Assembly: GCA_030248295.1 (NCBI GenBank)
Contig: JASANH010001720.1
Location: 1 to 64,000 of the forward strand
Direction: 5' to 3'
Origin: Mesodorylaimus sp. YZB2_4
Taxonomy: Eukaryota; Nematoda; Enoplea; Dorylaimida; Dorylaimidae
DNA: 64,000 nt
Below the pieces are notes generated by a model. That model did no database searches. It was not told where the DNA came from and was given only the letters and a program-made list of their open reading frames with translations. The first letter of the stretch is position 1; each line of letters opens with the position of its first letter. Position numbers and translations under genes: made by a program. Shown here one piece after another: positions 23,791 through 35,796 of the stretch.

Positions 23791-24117
23791 GAGCAACTTT
23801 GGCAAAAATAAGATCCCGACAATGTGACCCTTTTACTCACGCAAAGGCTCAGAGATTACTCATGCATAGACTCGTCAAGCAATCGACCCCCTGGGCAGCA
23901 GCTGGAAGCGTCACTCGTCAGAGTGATGTTTCAACCTGGTTGGCCACTCTGAGATTTTGGAGCGGTGCAAAAGCTCCAACGGTCACTACCTCCCGTGATA
24001 CAGGGCACAAACACACACTATAGCTAACTACTTAAGGATTCAAGAGACAAATCGGAGGGGGCTTAGAAGAAGCGATTAAGGTTTAACTCATTCATTTCAG
24101 GTCGCGACAGACCTTGA
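23791..24117. other. Flank between repeat and bHLH exon
   Basis: Unique sequence. An open frame at 23799-24023 shows no known domain. The 5' exons of the bHLH-PAS gene might lie here, but no signal was convincing. Confidence 0.3.
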
Positions 24118-24141
24118 ATAATCACCCCGCAGGATTGCAGT

Positions 24142-27100
24142 AAAAGTGGGGGGAGCCAGCCAGCTCACAATCATCAATCGCACACTGCATTGGCTCGATT
24201 ACGACGAACGATGGAATCGAACTTGCTAGTGCAGTTGATGGAATGCATACCAGTGTCAGAGAGGGAGTTGGACACTTGCAGATACGCCGTCGATCGTGCG
24301 GCTATTTTGCGCATGGCGACTGCAAAATTACGACTGAGGCGTGTCGCAGAAAAATGTAAGTTTTATCAAGCTTTACTGGCTATGCCTCTCATTTTACTGT
24401 GCAGTATACCGCGAAGAGTCGCATGCGAAAAGTAGTGTTGCAATTGACGTCAATGTCAAAGTCAAAATTCTGTCAAAATCGTATGTTTTTAAAATCCCGT
24501 CAGTCAAAGTCAATGTCGAAGTCAAAACTTTTTTGGGGTCAAAGTCAACGTCAAAGTCAAAAATCTTGCGAGAAGTCAAAAAATTTTGACATTTTGTGCA
24601 TGAAGTTTTGTGCAAATCTGTGAGTCCCAGACCAAGTGTTTAGTTGGGTTTCTTATTTCATATAGCTCGCTCTGATGTCGCGCATGTCGTTCCAAAACAT
24701 GCTGATTGTGAGTCGAATATTGTTACACTTCTAACAAAAGATTTAGTTTTAGTTCCTTTTTTAACTGTTTGTATCTTTTTAAGAATGCAGCTTTTGTTTG
24801 AGTTTCACTGAATCTAATTGAAAAGATACATTTTGACTTTTTTGTTCCAATGAAATCATTCCGATAAGTACCAAGGACACATGCCAAAGGGAAAACAGGC
24901 TGAAGTCATATATAAGATCCTTCATACCATGAGTAAGTTCATTTGAGGGCTGGTTTTATGACACTACTTTTCTGATGCCGCAGCAGGTCAGACTGATCAA
25001 AGTCATTTATCAAATTTTTGACCCAATAAAATGTACTTCGCAGCATGGCTCAAAAGAGATTGATAATACTGTAGCTCCGACTGTAAATAACTGTTTGGAC
25101 GCGCGGTTATACTCACTGCTTATATATCTGGCAGAAATTTGGAGCAGACGATTCAAAATATTCTTAACTTTACTTACTGTAACCAGAAACACGGCATATA
25201 AAATTGTATACCAAATTTTTTGGCGTCAGTTTCAGTTTCAGGTTTATAAAAACATAGTTTACATCCAGATTCAGTGAGCTGAATGATACAGCTACGGTCT
25301 CATTTACTGCTTCAAGTTTAGCTAAGCTGTGGTCAGGACGACGTATGTAGAGAGCGCTTACTAGACAGGTCAGCCCAAATGACGAGGGAGCATCGCCAGC
25401 CGCCAAGTCGAACTTTGAGAAACCTAAAATTGTAACATGTTCCTAGGTGCAAAAGAAAGCTCTGTGCAAAATACTGGAGGCGTCTGGCCAACGGGTCAGT
25501 TGTGGTCAGCGACTAAAGTCCTGAATTTTTGTATGGTAACGAAGCTGACCGTTGAGAAAAAAACGCAGAATTTTTTCCAAACTAGGTTTTTGGGATCAGA
25601 GTTTCGAGTTTAAGCTTCCAACACTCGTGTTTGGGGTTTTTCAAAAAATTCAGCAGAATTTGAAAATTTTACTGTACTCTACGGGCTGACCACTGCTGAC
25701 CAGTTGGCTAGACGCCTCTAATATTTTGCACAGAGCTTTCTTTTGCAACTATGAACATCTTACAATTTTTGGTGTTCCAAAATTCGACTTAGCGGTTGGC
25801 GATGTTCCCTTGTGAGTCTAAAAACAAGACTGAACTTAGGAAGGCTTCCTGTCCGCCCAGGGAGGCTCGGGCCTCGCCCATATCCGCCCAGCTTTGTGCT
25901 AAGGCTGTGGAGTAGCGTATGTAGCGTTAACGATACCGATAACTATGTTATGTCGTTAATGACATCTTTTCAACGTCGTTAACGAAACGATAACGATATT
26001 TTTTCAAATAACAGTAACGATAACGATATCCGTCCAAAAAACGATATGATATCGTTAATTATAGCGTTAGTTCTTAGTTTCAAGGTTGCAATTTCACGCG
26101 CGTTTTTAGGGATGGTATTGACCACGATCGCAGGGTGCAACTTGCAACTTGGTAAATGCACGCTGCATCAGTCTCCTATAACACTCACGTTTTTCTTAAT
26201 CTAAAAATTGTACCAGACTCGGCGTCAGAAAGCACCTGCATTACTGGAGTGTCTAGAATGTCAACAGAATTCTCGAAGATGTTAAGCAAGATAGAAGAAT
26301 TGACAAGAAAAAAGTTAAAAAAACTGACGGTACAGTAATAAAAAGGGGCATGTTGACAGTATTTTGATGAGACTTGTGTTTGGACAGCAGAAGTCTGACT
26401 TTTCACGCGGCATTGTAAAATTAATGAAAGTATCCTATAAATATTAGAAACAGATCACATCCTCAATCAATTAAAGTACTCCAAAAAAGTTAAAGGAAGC
26501 TTAGAGTGCCATGAATCTGGCAGTAATTCTCCTTAGTGTCGCTGTTGCTAGTGCATTTTTCCAAGTTTTTGTTTTTGCTCAAAGCCGGCCACCTTGTAAG
26601 CAGGGTGTGCGGAAACCAGCACACACAGCAGCGTCCCTCTGCGTATCTCCACTAGAAGCACCTCCACGTGAGGGCATCCTGGGCCAGAAACCGACTTCCT
26701 CGGACAATGGAGGGCGGGCTTTGAACCCTCGGATTTCGACGGCTGAGACTGTCTACTCGTTTTGCTTCAGTCTCTCCACTCGAAGCACCTCTTGGGTGCC
26801 GGTGGAGTCACCCACGGCCTGGCGTGTGAGGTCAGCGAGGGTTTATTGCTCGCAAGCCGACCTACATTGCCGGGGATGGAACCAACGACGAGTCCAGCCA
26901 CTCGCTCCCGAGCAAAACGGAAAGACGAATGCCGAACAGCCTAGACCACCGCAGCCGCGTCGCGGTTGGTGCAATGGTGAACAATGATGCAGGGTGATAG
27001 GCCTTAGGGCGAATTAGCCAGCAAGCCAGTCTATAAATGGGGATCCTGGCTGCGATTTGGTTCAGGAAGCGGGACCCAGTTTGTGCGGCTACAATCTGAA

Positions 27101-30100
27101 CAGGGGAGCATCATCTGGACAAGGCGGTGGCCGACCAAGTGGCACCAACGGATGCGGTTCCCCAAATGGATAGAGCTGTCTGGCAGACCTCTTTGGAGGC
27201 GACGAGTCCACTGTTTCTCTCCAGTGCTCAGAGTCCAGAGGAGCTCGACAGTACTCCCGCCAGATTCCCAGCTTACTAAGCGGCTTAAAGTCAAGAGTTA
27301 TATTTCGAGAATTTATTATGAGTGTTTCACGCAGGTAGGGAAGCAAGATACCCTACATTGCAAAAATACTGTAAAAATCGAACCTGAAATAAGACGATTA
27401 GTTCCTATTTGCTCAGTAGTTTGGCCAGCACTTCACTGTACTAAATTACTTATTTCAGATTTAACTTACAATATACATGAGCCCATTCGAAGTATTAGCG
27501 CTGCTCTCACAATCAGTCGCTTTAGAAGCGAGGAATTACTCGTTCAAGCATCTATCAATTATGAGCCTGATCTTGATATGTGCATCGATGGATTTATCAT
27601 GATAATCAGCAATGCCGGCCAACTTCTTTACGTTTCTGGCAGCATTATCTATTTTTTGGGATTCGCGCAGGTATGTGTCTGGGCTTCTCACGACCCAGTG
27701 ACCCAGTGGGGTGTGTCTGCCTTTCACGCTTGATGCACGGATGTCCGAACCTCACTCAGGCAAATTTGTGCGCAGTATTACTGTTTGTAGCCTTTGAGTG
27801 CCCATGCCTGCGCCTGGTGGCCTGCTGAAGCCTGAATATGGGCAGCAATTTCTTTGGTGATGGTGGACAGATGAAGCAAGCACAATATTACTGTAGTTTT
27901 TCAAGCAGCCAGATTTTCCGACGATCATATCATCGATGGGCCCCTTAGCGGACCTGCAGTTTTCGAAATGGCCTCCCTGCATATCTTTCAATATTTGCAG
28001 TGATTCTTTGGGGTGATGGAAAAAACCATTGAATTATGACAGCTGTACTGTGATTGCAATGTTTTTTAGACCTGTTTCGCTTTTTAGTCTAACATTATGG
28101 GCAAGTATTTGAAAAATTATGTTCACTCAGACGACTGGAATGAACTGCGAAATCGTTTCGAAGAATTCAGTAAACAAGCTCTAGGTAGTATGACATCGAG
28201 AGATATTTTCTTCCGCATGAAGACATCTTTGGCTGCACGGGGCGGCCCTGCTATCAAATTAGCACAAGCAGCCTACCAAGTCAGTTCGAAAGTTTTCATT
28301 TAAAATGAACAAAACGTGTTCGTTTACTTTTTAGCCGCTGTCAGCTCGTATTGTTAAACCAAGTTCCATGATTTTGAGAAAATCGCCTGACAATGCCGGT
28401 GGAACTGCCAGTTGTGAAATGGCTGAAGGACCAGAAATCTTTTATGTGCATTGTATCCCGTTCTCAATGTCAACCATTTGTCGATCATTATGTAACATAT
28501 ATCCAACAATGAGCAGTCGGCATGAACTTGATATGACGCTGAAAACGTGCGATGACAAGTAAGCATAGCGCATTTCTTATGCCATATCATATTTTACTCG
28601 TATCCAAGCACACATGCACTCAAAAGGGTAAGAGACACAATTATACGAATAATTACCGACGTTGCTCCTTTTACTGTTCTACTGTAAGCTGCAGGTACCA
28701 GTCGAAGCTAGTGTACCTACTCTCATTCCGTTCTCACCTCCCTCAACCCCTACTGGCCAATTCCCTCTGGGCTGCCTTACCAGTCGTAGCACCTTGTGGC
28801 CGTTGTAATACTAGCCGCATCCTCAGTTAGTGGTCCAGTTCGTCCCTTTCTTTTGCCGCTGTCAAGTCCCCACAATTTATTTTACAGGTTCCCAGCACTC
28901 TTGGATTATAGAAGTGCAAAGTGTTTGTCTGGACTTTCCTTCTATTCAATGGTTCATCCTGAAGATGTTCAATCTGTGGTCACAGCTGTTAAAGAAGGTG
29001 TGTCGGTGTGTGCTTTTTCCCCATGTCTGATGTCTTCAATACCTTATCAACATCGGGAATATTTTAGTGATTCGTCGCGGCCACAGTTGCACAGGTTATT
29101 ATAGATTATTGACCAGCTCTGGAGTATCTGCTTGGGTTATCACGGAATTTCTTCTACTGAAGCAAAATATTAGGGGGACGACGCAATTATCAATAATATG
29201 TGCACATCAATCGCTCAGGTAAGAAATACAGTAGGAGTAATTACAGAAAAAGCAGCCTCTGTCTGTCGACTATGGTTGCGTTTTGCAGCGGCCGAGTAGA
29301 CCAGCCATCCCTAAGCCCTAGTCATCCATTGAGTGCATTGGCTGGTCTAAAAGTTTTTAGTCTGTCATAACAGACTTTTTTGGAAATGGTAGATTGTAGT
29401 TGTGATAGAGCTTTTATCTTCCTATTTTGTAGCAATGTCCAAAATAATCTGAAGTGCGGTAGCACAGAATCCTTGATTTCGAATTCACAATACCAGCGAA
29501 AGCGGCGAAGAACAGCTGCTTATTCATTTGGTTCATTTCCGTTCGATAAAATCACACGCCCGACGACGCACAGCAATAATACAATGGCTACGCGACCATG
29601 TGTCATCCAGTTTCGTCCCAAAGACACCAACAGCAGTGCCAGTGCAACTTCTGTCAAGCACTCAGAAATCAACCCATGTGGCCCGCTTGTAAAACCTATT
29701 GCAACCATTCCACTTCCTAGAAACGTGGATAAAATCTCGCTAAGAAATTGCGAAAAAAGCAAGCCGACAAATCAGCTGGACGAGGAAAACGTGGGAATCA
29801 AGTCACTTATGGCATTTATGGCCTTCGCATCCTTTCCGGCTCCCCATATTTACTCTCGATCTCTACTAGCTTCCTCTTCATTGGATAGTCTTCAATCGAC
29901 TGGCAGAAAATGTCAGATGCGCTTTCCGACTCTATCCCTTCCAGCCCCAGCTGTACATGGTGGCTATCGGAGTTTCTCTGTCATTGCTCAGCAGACATCA
30001 ACCACGGGTTCTGCATCCTTTCAAAATAAGCCATCTATTATTCATTTTTCCCACACGACAGGGCAGATCACTGCTGAACAAGTCTCTTCGTTACATGCGC

Positions 30101-30739
30101 ACACTGATTCAAACTCCTCCAGGGGGACATCTGCTGACGATATGGGTCCAATGTCCCAACCCAGTTCTGTATCGAACATTCAATGCGATGAAATTGAAAT
30201 TCTCAGCGAAGATGAGCCCCTCGATTTGGATGAGATAGATAACATATCAGGTAAAAAGGAACAGGATAGTCAGGAATCGAAAGCCACGAGTACAGTGCCG
30301 AATTCTGGCGACGAGGACCCCAAGAGAAACTCAAGCCATAAAATATTAACGTTAATAGACTCCGCAACAGTTCAATCAGAGCACGCGCATGACAATTTAT
30401 TGCTGGATAGCTTGAAATCAAAGAATAATTTGGAAATAGATGAAAGAATTTCGCAGAGCAAGGAGCATATCAAGAAACATACTGCTGACGCTGCCACTAT
30501 CACGTACTCAAATCTGATTAATTTATCTGCAAAGGATACAAAAAGGGAAGAAACGACCCGCAAGTAAGCAATGCGCATTATTCTGGTCTCTGAAAGAAGT
30601 CATAACAACACGCTTTTTTAGTCTTAAAAAATCGCACAAAGACAGAGATCAAGCTGCAGCAGAATCAATCCGCTGCCATTTGACGGAGAAAAAAATAAAT
30701 CTTATCATGAGTGTACTAACACTTACAAAAAGGCAATGA
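24142..30739 (+). CDS. bHLH-PAS transcription factor
   Basis: Eight exons join in frame: about 24142-24355, 27459-27670, 28088-28279, 28335-28558, 28888-28997, 29068-29218, 29433-30563 and 30622-30739 (TGA 30737), about 783 residues. Exon 1 holds a bHLH: basic ALARLRR, helix 1 ESNLLVQLMECIP, helix 2 DRAAILRMATAKLRL. Exons 2-3 form PAS-A (DGFIMIISNAGQLLYVSGS, LGFAQSNIMGKYLKNYVHSDDW). Exons 4-6 form PAS-B (SSRHELDM, FYSMVHPEDVQSV, GYYRLLTSSGVSAWV, IICAHQSLS). The rest is Ser-rich and without a known domain, as in many transactivation tails. Such proteins dimerise and bind E-box-like sites in the nucleus. Closest in feel to the HIF/SIM/NPAS4/Dysfusion side, but the subfamily cannot be set by eye. 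The start codon is not identified; the frame is open back to 24118, and an acceptor-like CAG precedes 24141. The last intron is inferred; without it the protein ends at 30567. Confidence 0.88.
24440..24595. repeat. GTCAAA-type short tandem repeat
   Basis: About 20 imperfect units of GTCAAA/GTCAA(T/C)GTC in 150 bp. Confidence 0.75.
25384..25812. mobile_element. MITE, copy A (long terminal inverted repeats)
   Basis: About 110-bp inverted ends: the left begins GAGGGAGCATCGCCAGCCG, and the right ends CGGTTGGCGATGTTCCCTTG. A second copy lies at 57223-57638. No coding capacity; non-autonomous. Confidence 0.85.
25925..26065. repeat. AACGAT/ATCGTT repeat
   Basis: Repeated TAACGATAACGATAT motifs on both strands, giving self-complementary sequence of about 140 bp. 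Confidence 0.7.
26635..26965 (+). mobile_element. SINE-like dispersed repeat, copy A
   Basis: Shares long segments (CACCTCCACGTGAGGGCATCC; GAGTCCAGCCACTCGCTCCC; AGACGAATGCCGAAC) with the reverse complement of 36300-36530 and parts of 54395-54560 and 31180-31230. RNA polymerase III B-box-like GGTTC motifs occur in some copies, so a tRNA-derived SINE is plausible. Confidence 0.65.
29283..29386 (+). repeat. GACCAGCC hairpin repeat, copy A
   Basis: Lies in the intron before exon 7 of the bHLH-PAS gene. Reads GGCCGAGTAGACCAGCC ... TTGGCTGGTCTAAAAG ... TAACAGACTTTTTTGGAA. Other copies: 50165-50262 (inverted), 50848-51090 and 58935-59210. Confidence 0.75.
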
Positions 30740-31770
30740 ACGATTACATTTTTGCATTTTGTATCTTCAGTAATGCAGTAGTTTTGAAGCCGATTTTGAA
30801 TATGGCGTGAGCACGTATTGTAGAACCATATTAACTGCCTGTAGTTTTAGAGCTAACGTGTAAAATTTCTGTGATATCTAATTGATAAATGAATAGTCAG
30901 TGTGAGCTGTTACATGGAAGCGGTGCCCGCCAGCCAGCATACTGGATTTACCGCACTAAACAACAAACGCAGGCGAGCATTTCACAAATTTCCACAAGTG
31001 GTTGCAGGAGGTACCATAATTTGCACCAATAATGTACATATGGGGTGTCACTACTGTGGCCGGTTGCCTTCTAGCAAAAATTACGATGGCGGCCACGGTG
31101 ATGCAATTCGGTTCGGCCCATGTTGCTTGGGCGATAAGCTCGTCGGGTTTAATTCTCAGCGGCGGAGGTTAGTTTGTAAACCATAAACCCTTTATGCCTT
31201 GCACGCAAGACTAGGACTCACCCAGCAGCCTTGAGATGCTCTGGAAACCAAGCCTGGCAGGCGCAGGAGAGAATGCGGCGACCGTAGGAGACACAGTCAG
31301 CGGGGCAAAGACTCCGACTGGAGCAAGGCAGCTCTTGCGACTCACTTGCGGCTGAAACATCGGCCCGAGAGTTTTTAGTTTCCAAGCAGGGGAGATCGAT
31401 TCCTTTTTTCCACTCGTCCACCTTTAGGCACGAGGGTTACATGCCTCCAATCGACAGAAGATGCTGTTCAGGAGTTTCTGATGGTGCTGGATCCAAATGC
31501 TTAAAATACAGTTCAGACCAGGAACTCCACACCATGCGTGTGGCCACACCGTGTGGACGGCCACACCATGTGTGTGGCCGTCCTCACACTCGCGCATGTT
31601 CATGTCCCCACATCACCAAACGCTTACTGCGCATTCTAAGGGAAGGGACGTATGTACGAAATGATTTACCCTGCCGCGAGCTGCTTTGATTGCTAACTGG
31701 CTAATGGTAAAATCAGACACCACTTAAGTGGGCGTAGTCCAGAAAAAGTTAAAAAGGTTTGAATAGTTTG
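30740..31770. other. Intergenic with old repeats
   Basis: No gene seen. 31180-31230 matches the SINE-like family on the minus strand. 31270-31360 (GGCAAAGACTCCGACTGGAGCAAGGCA) resembles 60325-60420. A perfect 12-bp-arm palindrome (GGACGGCCACAC/GTGTGGCCGTCC) lies at 31555-31583. Confidence 0.5.
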
Positions 31771-31773
31771 GGT

Positions 31774-31870
31774 GGTACTGCTACCCCGCCTCCACCACCA
31801 ACCGGCAGTAGCGAGGTTCCACCAGCTACCCCGCCTCCTCCTCCACCCGGCAGCAGCGAGGCCCCACACA
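31774..31870 (+). pseudogene. Inverted fragment of the Pro-rich repeat gene
   Basis: Plus-strand sequence reads about two units of the PPATPPPPPPGSSEA-type repeat that is coded on the minus strand at 32733-33326. No start, signal peptide or splice sites surround it, so it is a detached fragment. Confidence 0.75.
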
Positions 31871-32648
31871 CAAGAATGGGACACTGCATTCTTGCAAAAT
31901 GCGGATTTATGGGTGCTTGCGACAATTAGGGACTACAATCGGAGCAACAGTACACGTGCGTGTTCATCGATAATAATTACCTACAATTTTTTAGCTTGTC
32001 GTTAGAACAGACAAAGGCAAGTTCGACGTTTCAGATTTTGCACTCCGTCACTGAACCTTATTGTTATTAGGGTAAAAATAATTTCGGAATGTATGTATAA
32101 TTAGCTGCGGAAAAGAAGGCAATACGGCGGTATTTGAACACCTGAAATCGTTTCCTAATGACCGAACTAAGTTTGTGTGAAAAATGCCGTTTTATGTGAA
32201 CATACATTGTGTGTATATGTATGTGCCTCATGTTTCTGGGCAACTCAATTTTGGGAAAAGGTGGGATTCAATGTCCTTGCCTAGCCAGTTGATCACCAGA
32301 GTGATTTGCAGAAGCAAATGTTGCCTATCTGAAATACCGTAACAGAGCGGCCTGTAAAGTACTGTATGCATCGTTTCATCGCCAGAATATCGTCAAAAGG
32401 CTTCTTTGTTGTTGCATAAATCGATAGAAAAGAAAGATAGAACATTGATATGCAGAACCTTTAATGAAAACACAGCATAAGCTCTAATCTTGACCATAGC
32501 ATACATACATAGTTCAGTTTCTGCGTCTTACTATAATGAGTGCAATTTTTTTAAACATATCGCGAGCACTGTTGACAGGATATCTCTTGCAAGTGGTGCA
32601 CAGATATCGCTGGATGCGTGAAAGAAGAGGACAGAAAGGAAGCGACGT
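31871..32648. other. No gene recognised
   Basis: AT-rich intergenic DNA without exon signals on either strand. Confidence 0.4.
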
Positions 32649-33677
32649 TTATGCGAACAAAACCCTGTTTCTGTAGCCGCCTAAAAATACAAAGAGGTTA
32701 TGTTAGAAGCCTTTGCTGTTGCAAGAGCTTACCTGGTCGCGGTGTTTCTGGAGCTGTGGTTCCGCTGCTTGCTGGTGGTGGAGGCGGCGGGGTGGCAATC
32801 GGAGCCTCTGTGCCTGGCGGAGACGGACTGGGTGGGGCTTCACTGCTGCCTGGTGGTGGGGGAGGTGGAGTTTCGGGTGGTGGAGGCGGTGGGGTTCCAG
32901 GTGGGGCCTCGCTGCTGACTGGTGGTGGGGGAGGTGGTGTTTCAGGCGGTGGAGGAGGTGGGGTAGCTGGTGGAGCCTCGCTGCTGCCGGGTGGTGGTGG
33001 AGGAAGGGTAGCTGGTGGAGCCTCGCTGCTGCCGGGTGGTGGTGGAGGAGGGGTAGCTGGCGGAGCTTCGCTGCTGCCGGGTGGTGGTGGAGGCGGGGTA
33101 GCTGGTGGGGCCCCGCTGCTACCAGGTGGAGGAGGAGGTGGAGTTGCAGGCGGTGGAGGAGTCGCTGGAGCTTCGGTACCATCTGGTGGTGGCATGTACT
33201 GGCGCTTCTGCCGTTGAACATTTTCCTCCTCATGGGCCATGGAGAGCAAGGCAGCCTCTTTCAACTTCTGCTCCGCCCTGCTGGGTGGGCTTGTAGAAAG
33301 ACGAAAGACCTTGCACGTGTCAGGAACTAAAAGAGACTTTGTTAGGTTTCCAAAGCGCTATTGCTTAGGTTCTATCTTACTTTCTTCACAAGACAGCGTT
33401 GGTGGGTTCAAAGCCAAGGCGCACGATCTGAATGGCATCTGGCACTTCACTCCCCCGCACATGTCGTTGCCCGTCAATACCCATGACTTGCCTCCTGGGG
33501 CTCTGCCTGTAAGCAGAAATCTTATCTTCTGCATACCATGCCGTCTGAAACCTCGAACAAGTTCTCACATTCTTCAGGATAAGCAGCCAAAATCTGTTGC
33601 ACTACCACAGCCATATCACACATGGCCAATGGTAGGGCACAGGCGAACAAGACTAAAGCGAATAGCTTCATTCTCAT
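32649..33677 (-). CDS. Secreted Pro-rich repeat protein with RQKRQ site
   Basis: Four minus-strand exons with small phase-1 introns (62, 54 and 52 bp): 33569-33677, 33381-33506, 32733-33326 and 32649-32680, total 286 residues. Exon 1 codes the signal peptide (MRMKLFALVLFACALPLAMC). The end of exon 1, exon 2 and the start of exon 3 give a small Cys-containing domain (CGGVKC, SCALAL, SCEE, PDTC). Exon 3 then has RQKRQ followed by tandem repeats around PPATPPPPPPGSSEA, about nine units in 45-48-bp DNA repeats. The last exon adds GGYRNRVLFA. Likely a secreted precursor cleaved at RQKRQ, related in layout to the genes at 10576-11454 and 43391-45497. The exon 1 donor was chosen because T|GTGAGA is the only one that joins exon 2 in phase. 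Confidence 0.78.
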
Positions 33678-34722
33678 CGTCCAAAAGGTGACACTGGCAA
33701 GCCTAGCCTTTATTACTGACCTCCTAACCCCATCGAGCACCACATTTTAAAGACAGATTTCCGCAGTTGACTTCATAGAGAACTGGTTACGATACTAGCA
33801 TCGTGCTTACCACTCAGCTTACCACTTATAGAAGCAGCGAGAACATGTGATTACGCACTTGGCACACTCTTCACCCCAAAAGAATCCTCCGTGTTAAATA
33901 TAGCTTTCGACAATGTCCTTACTGGCTTGAACAATGCGCACGCAAGCCTGGCCATATCCGGCTTTTTATTATAGACACCAGATGATTTATTTGCATGACA
34001 AGGTATGTTGAGTTACGAGGAGCCTGAACGTGATGATAAAATTAGACATGCCTACCTGTGACGCGTTCATAACATAGGCCGACACGGGTGGTCAAAAATG
34101 TGCTGTTATAGTCGGAAGAATGCAGTTACACTTGACCTGCTTTTAGCGTCGAATTGACAAGAACTCCTTCAACTAGTGAATAATCCTGTTTTTATACCAT
34201 ATTAGCCCGCGTGACCAATGCATTTACCGAGCACAATAACTGGTCTATATGCCCGCTTTGAGTTAACGACAACTGATGAATACTCTGAATAAACCTAGTC
34301 GACTTGCAAACTGCGTCAACAATGCAAAAGAATTCTATTGGAATGTTATTATTCGTAATCTTGTCTTGAATCAAAAGAAAAATATAATTCTGCTTTTTCT
34401 TCACGTATTTTATCACTGGAACTTTGTGCGGGCAGTGGTTTATAAAGCAGAGCACACATACATAATTTGATACATAATTTGTACACATAATTTGATGGTG
34501 ATTATATGCTGGAGAGCAGGAGAATGGTGAAGGTGGGCAGACAAGGGTCGCCCTCCAATAGAATGCTCACACTGACACAGGCGAAATCGATGGCGTGCTC
34601 AACATGAATTCTCATACAAATATGATAGAACAAATATTTTACATCAAAAAGATAAAAGGCAGAAATATTTATACGAAAAGTCCAAAAAAGCATATCATAA
34701 AAAATCATCAGCACATTCACAG
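33678..34722. other. Intergenic, promoter side of two minus-strand genes
   Basis: CTTTAAAA at 33745-33752 (minus) could be a TATA variant for the Pro-rich gene. The rest is AT-rich with no exon signals; 34500-34722 is probably 3' untranslated sequence of the receptor gene. Confidence 0.4.
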
Positions 34723-35796
34723 TCACTTCGTTTCAATATAAGTATGAACTGTTGTGGACGCATTGGTAGTTGTCACTTGATTATGACAGCACATGAAACA
34801 CTTCAAAACCATTTGTCTTATTCGACGACTGACAAAGAATACTATATAAAAATTCCCTAATCCCATTATCATATACCATGCGTCAATAGTCGGGGACAGT
34901 ATATGTGTATAACACGAATAAAACTGGGGTACAATGTAAACAAAAGCAAAATATGCTACTAGCACAGACATATTCAGCGAAGTCAGTATGCCTTGAAATA
35001 TGGTCAACTGGGTTAAGGTTTTCTCATATTCTTTTCTATTCTGTGAATTCTGAGTATTCACGTTTTGACTCTGCTTTACCCTCTGGCTATAAACTCTTAT
35101 CAAAACTATGCTGGAGCTAATCAGAACGACCAGACCTATGACTTGAAGTAAATTACGCGACTGAGCTAGCACGTTCGCTACTGTACTCTCCATGTATGCC
35201 GCATTAACCTTGAACTCGAAATTTTCATTATCAATCCAGACCACCTTATACCGAAAGCAATCAAACGCACTGGTCGACACGCTTAAAAATACAGCTATCA
35301 CGTTGGTTAGGACAACTCGTCTGTAATACTTTTTAGGATCACTAGCAAGAAAATTATAATCTGCTGGTTTGTATATTGAGTATAGTCTGTCTAAAGTCAT
35401 AGAAATCGTAGCCAGTAACACGTTAGTTACCAAAGCATTGGACAAAGGTGATGCCAAATGCGCCCTATACCATTGGCACGGATAACATTTCACGAACCAA
35501 GTGACTGTGCGGAACAAAAGAGGGCAGAAAGTGTAGAGATATGTAGCCACGATTTCTATGCTTTCAATAACGAGTAAGATTATTTGATGAATATACAAAG
35601 GAGACCCCTGATCTTGTCTTGACTGCCGATATATTGAGTAAAGAAGTACAACATGGCCGGCCAGTCCGAATAAAGCGTAGGTATGTGATAAGACTAGGTA
35701 TGTGATCTGTGACGTGATGGTGACAGCTGACTCATACCATCCTGGATGAACGCATGTCATCACGGTAGAATTCATTGTTCGCGATGAGTGTGGCAC
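34723..35796 (-). CDS. Rhodopsin-type 7TM receptor, intronless
   Basis: A 357-residue frame with seven hydrophobic segments at roughly residues 25-55, 67-95, 115-140, 163-183, 214-235, 267-293 and 303-325. At the end of TM3 it has SMTLDRLYSIYKP, a D-R-L version of the DRY motif, as in peptide-receptor-like nematode GPCRs. N-linked site NST is near the N terminus. Cysteines in the first and second extracellular loops could form the usual disulfide. TM7 reads GLGNFYIVFF, so the NPxxY motif is degraded to N-F-Y. The tail has a Cys-rich CFMCC patch, a possible palmitoylation site. A plasma-membrane receptor; the ligand is unknown. No intron is needed. The second Met (residue 8) could also be the start. 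Confidence 0.85.
   Translation of the reverse strand: MPHSSRTMNSTVMTCVHPGWYESAVTITSQITYLVLSHTYALFGLAGHVVLLYSIYRQSRQDQGSPLYIHQIILLVIESIEIVATYLYTFCPLLFRTVTWFVKCYPCQWYRAHLASPLSNALVTNVLLATISMTLDRLYSIYKPADYNFLASDPKKYYRRVVLTNVIAVFLSVSTSAFDCFRYKVVWIDNENFEFKVNAAYMESTVANVLAQSRNLLQVIGLVVLISSSIVLIRVYSQRVKQSQNVNTQNSQNRKEYEKTLTQLTIFQGILTSLNMSVLVAYFAFVYIVPQFYSCYTHILSPTIDAWYMIMGLGNFYIVFFVSRRIRQMVLKCFMCCHNQVTTTNASTTVHTYIETK

Larger units (their letters stand above)
24356..27458 (+). other. First intron of the bHLH-PAS gene, rich in repeats
   Basis: A 3.1-kb intron (GTAAGT...TTTCAG). It holds a GTCAAA repeat, a MITE, an AACGAT repeat and a SINE-like element. An ORF at 26511 begins with a signal-peptide-like stretch (MNLAVILLSVAVASAFF) but runs into the SINE-like repeat and is probably not a gene. 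Confidence 0.6.

Noticed and set aside
26511..26987. Secreted protein starting MNLAVILLSVAVASAFF
   Set aside because: After the hydrophobic start the frame runs into a dispersed SINE-like repeat with matching copies elsewhere.
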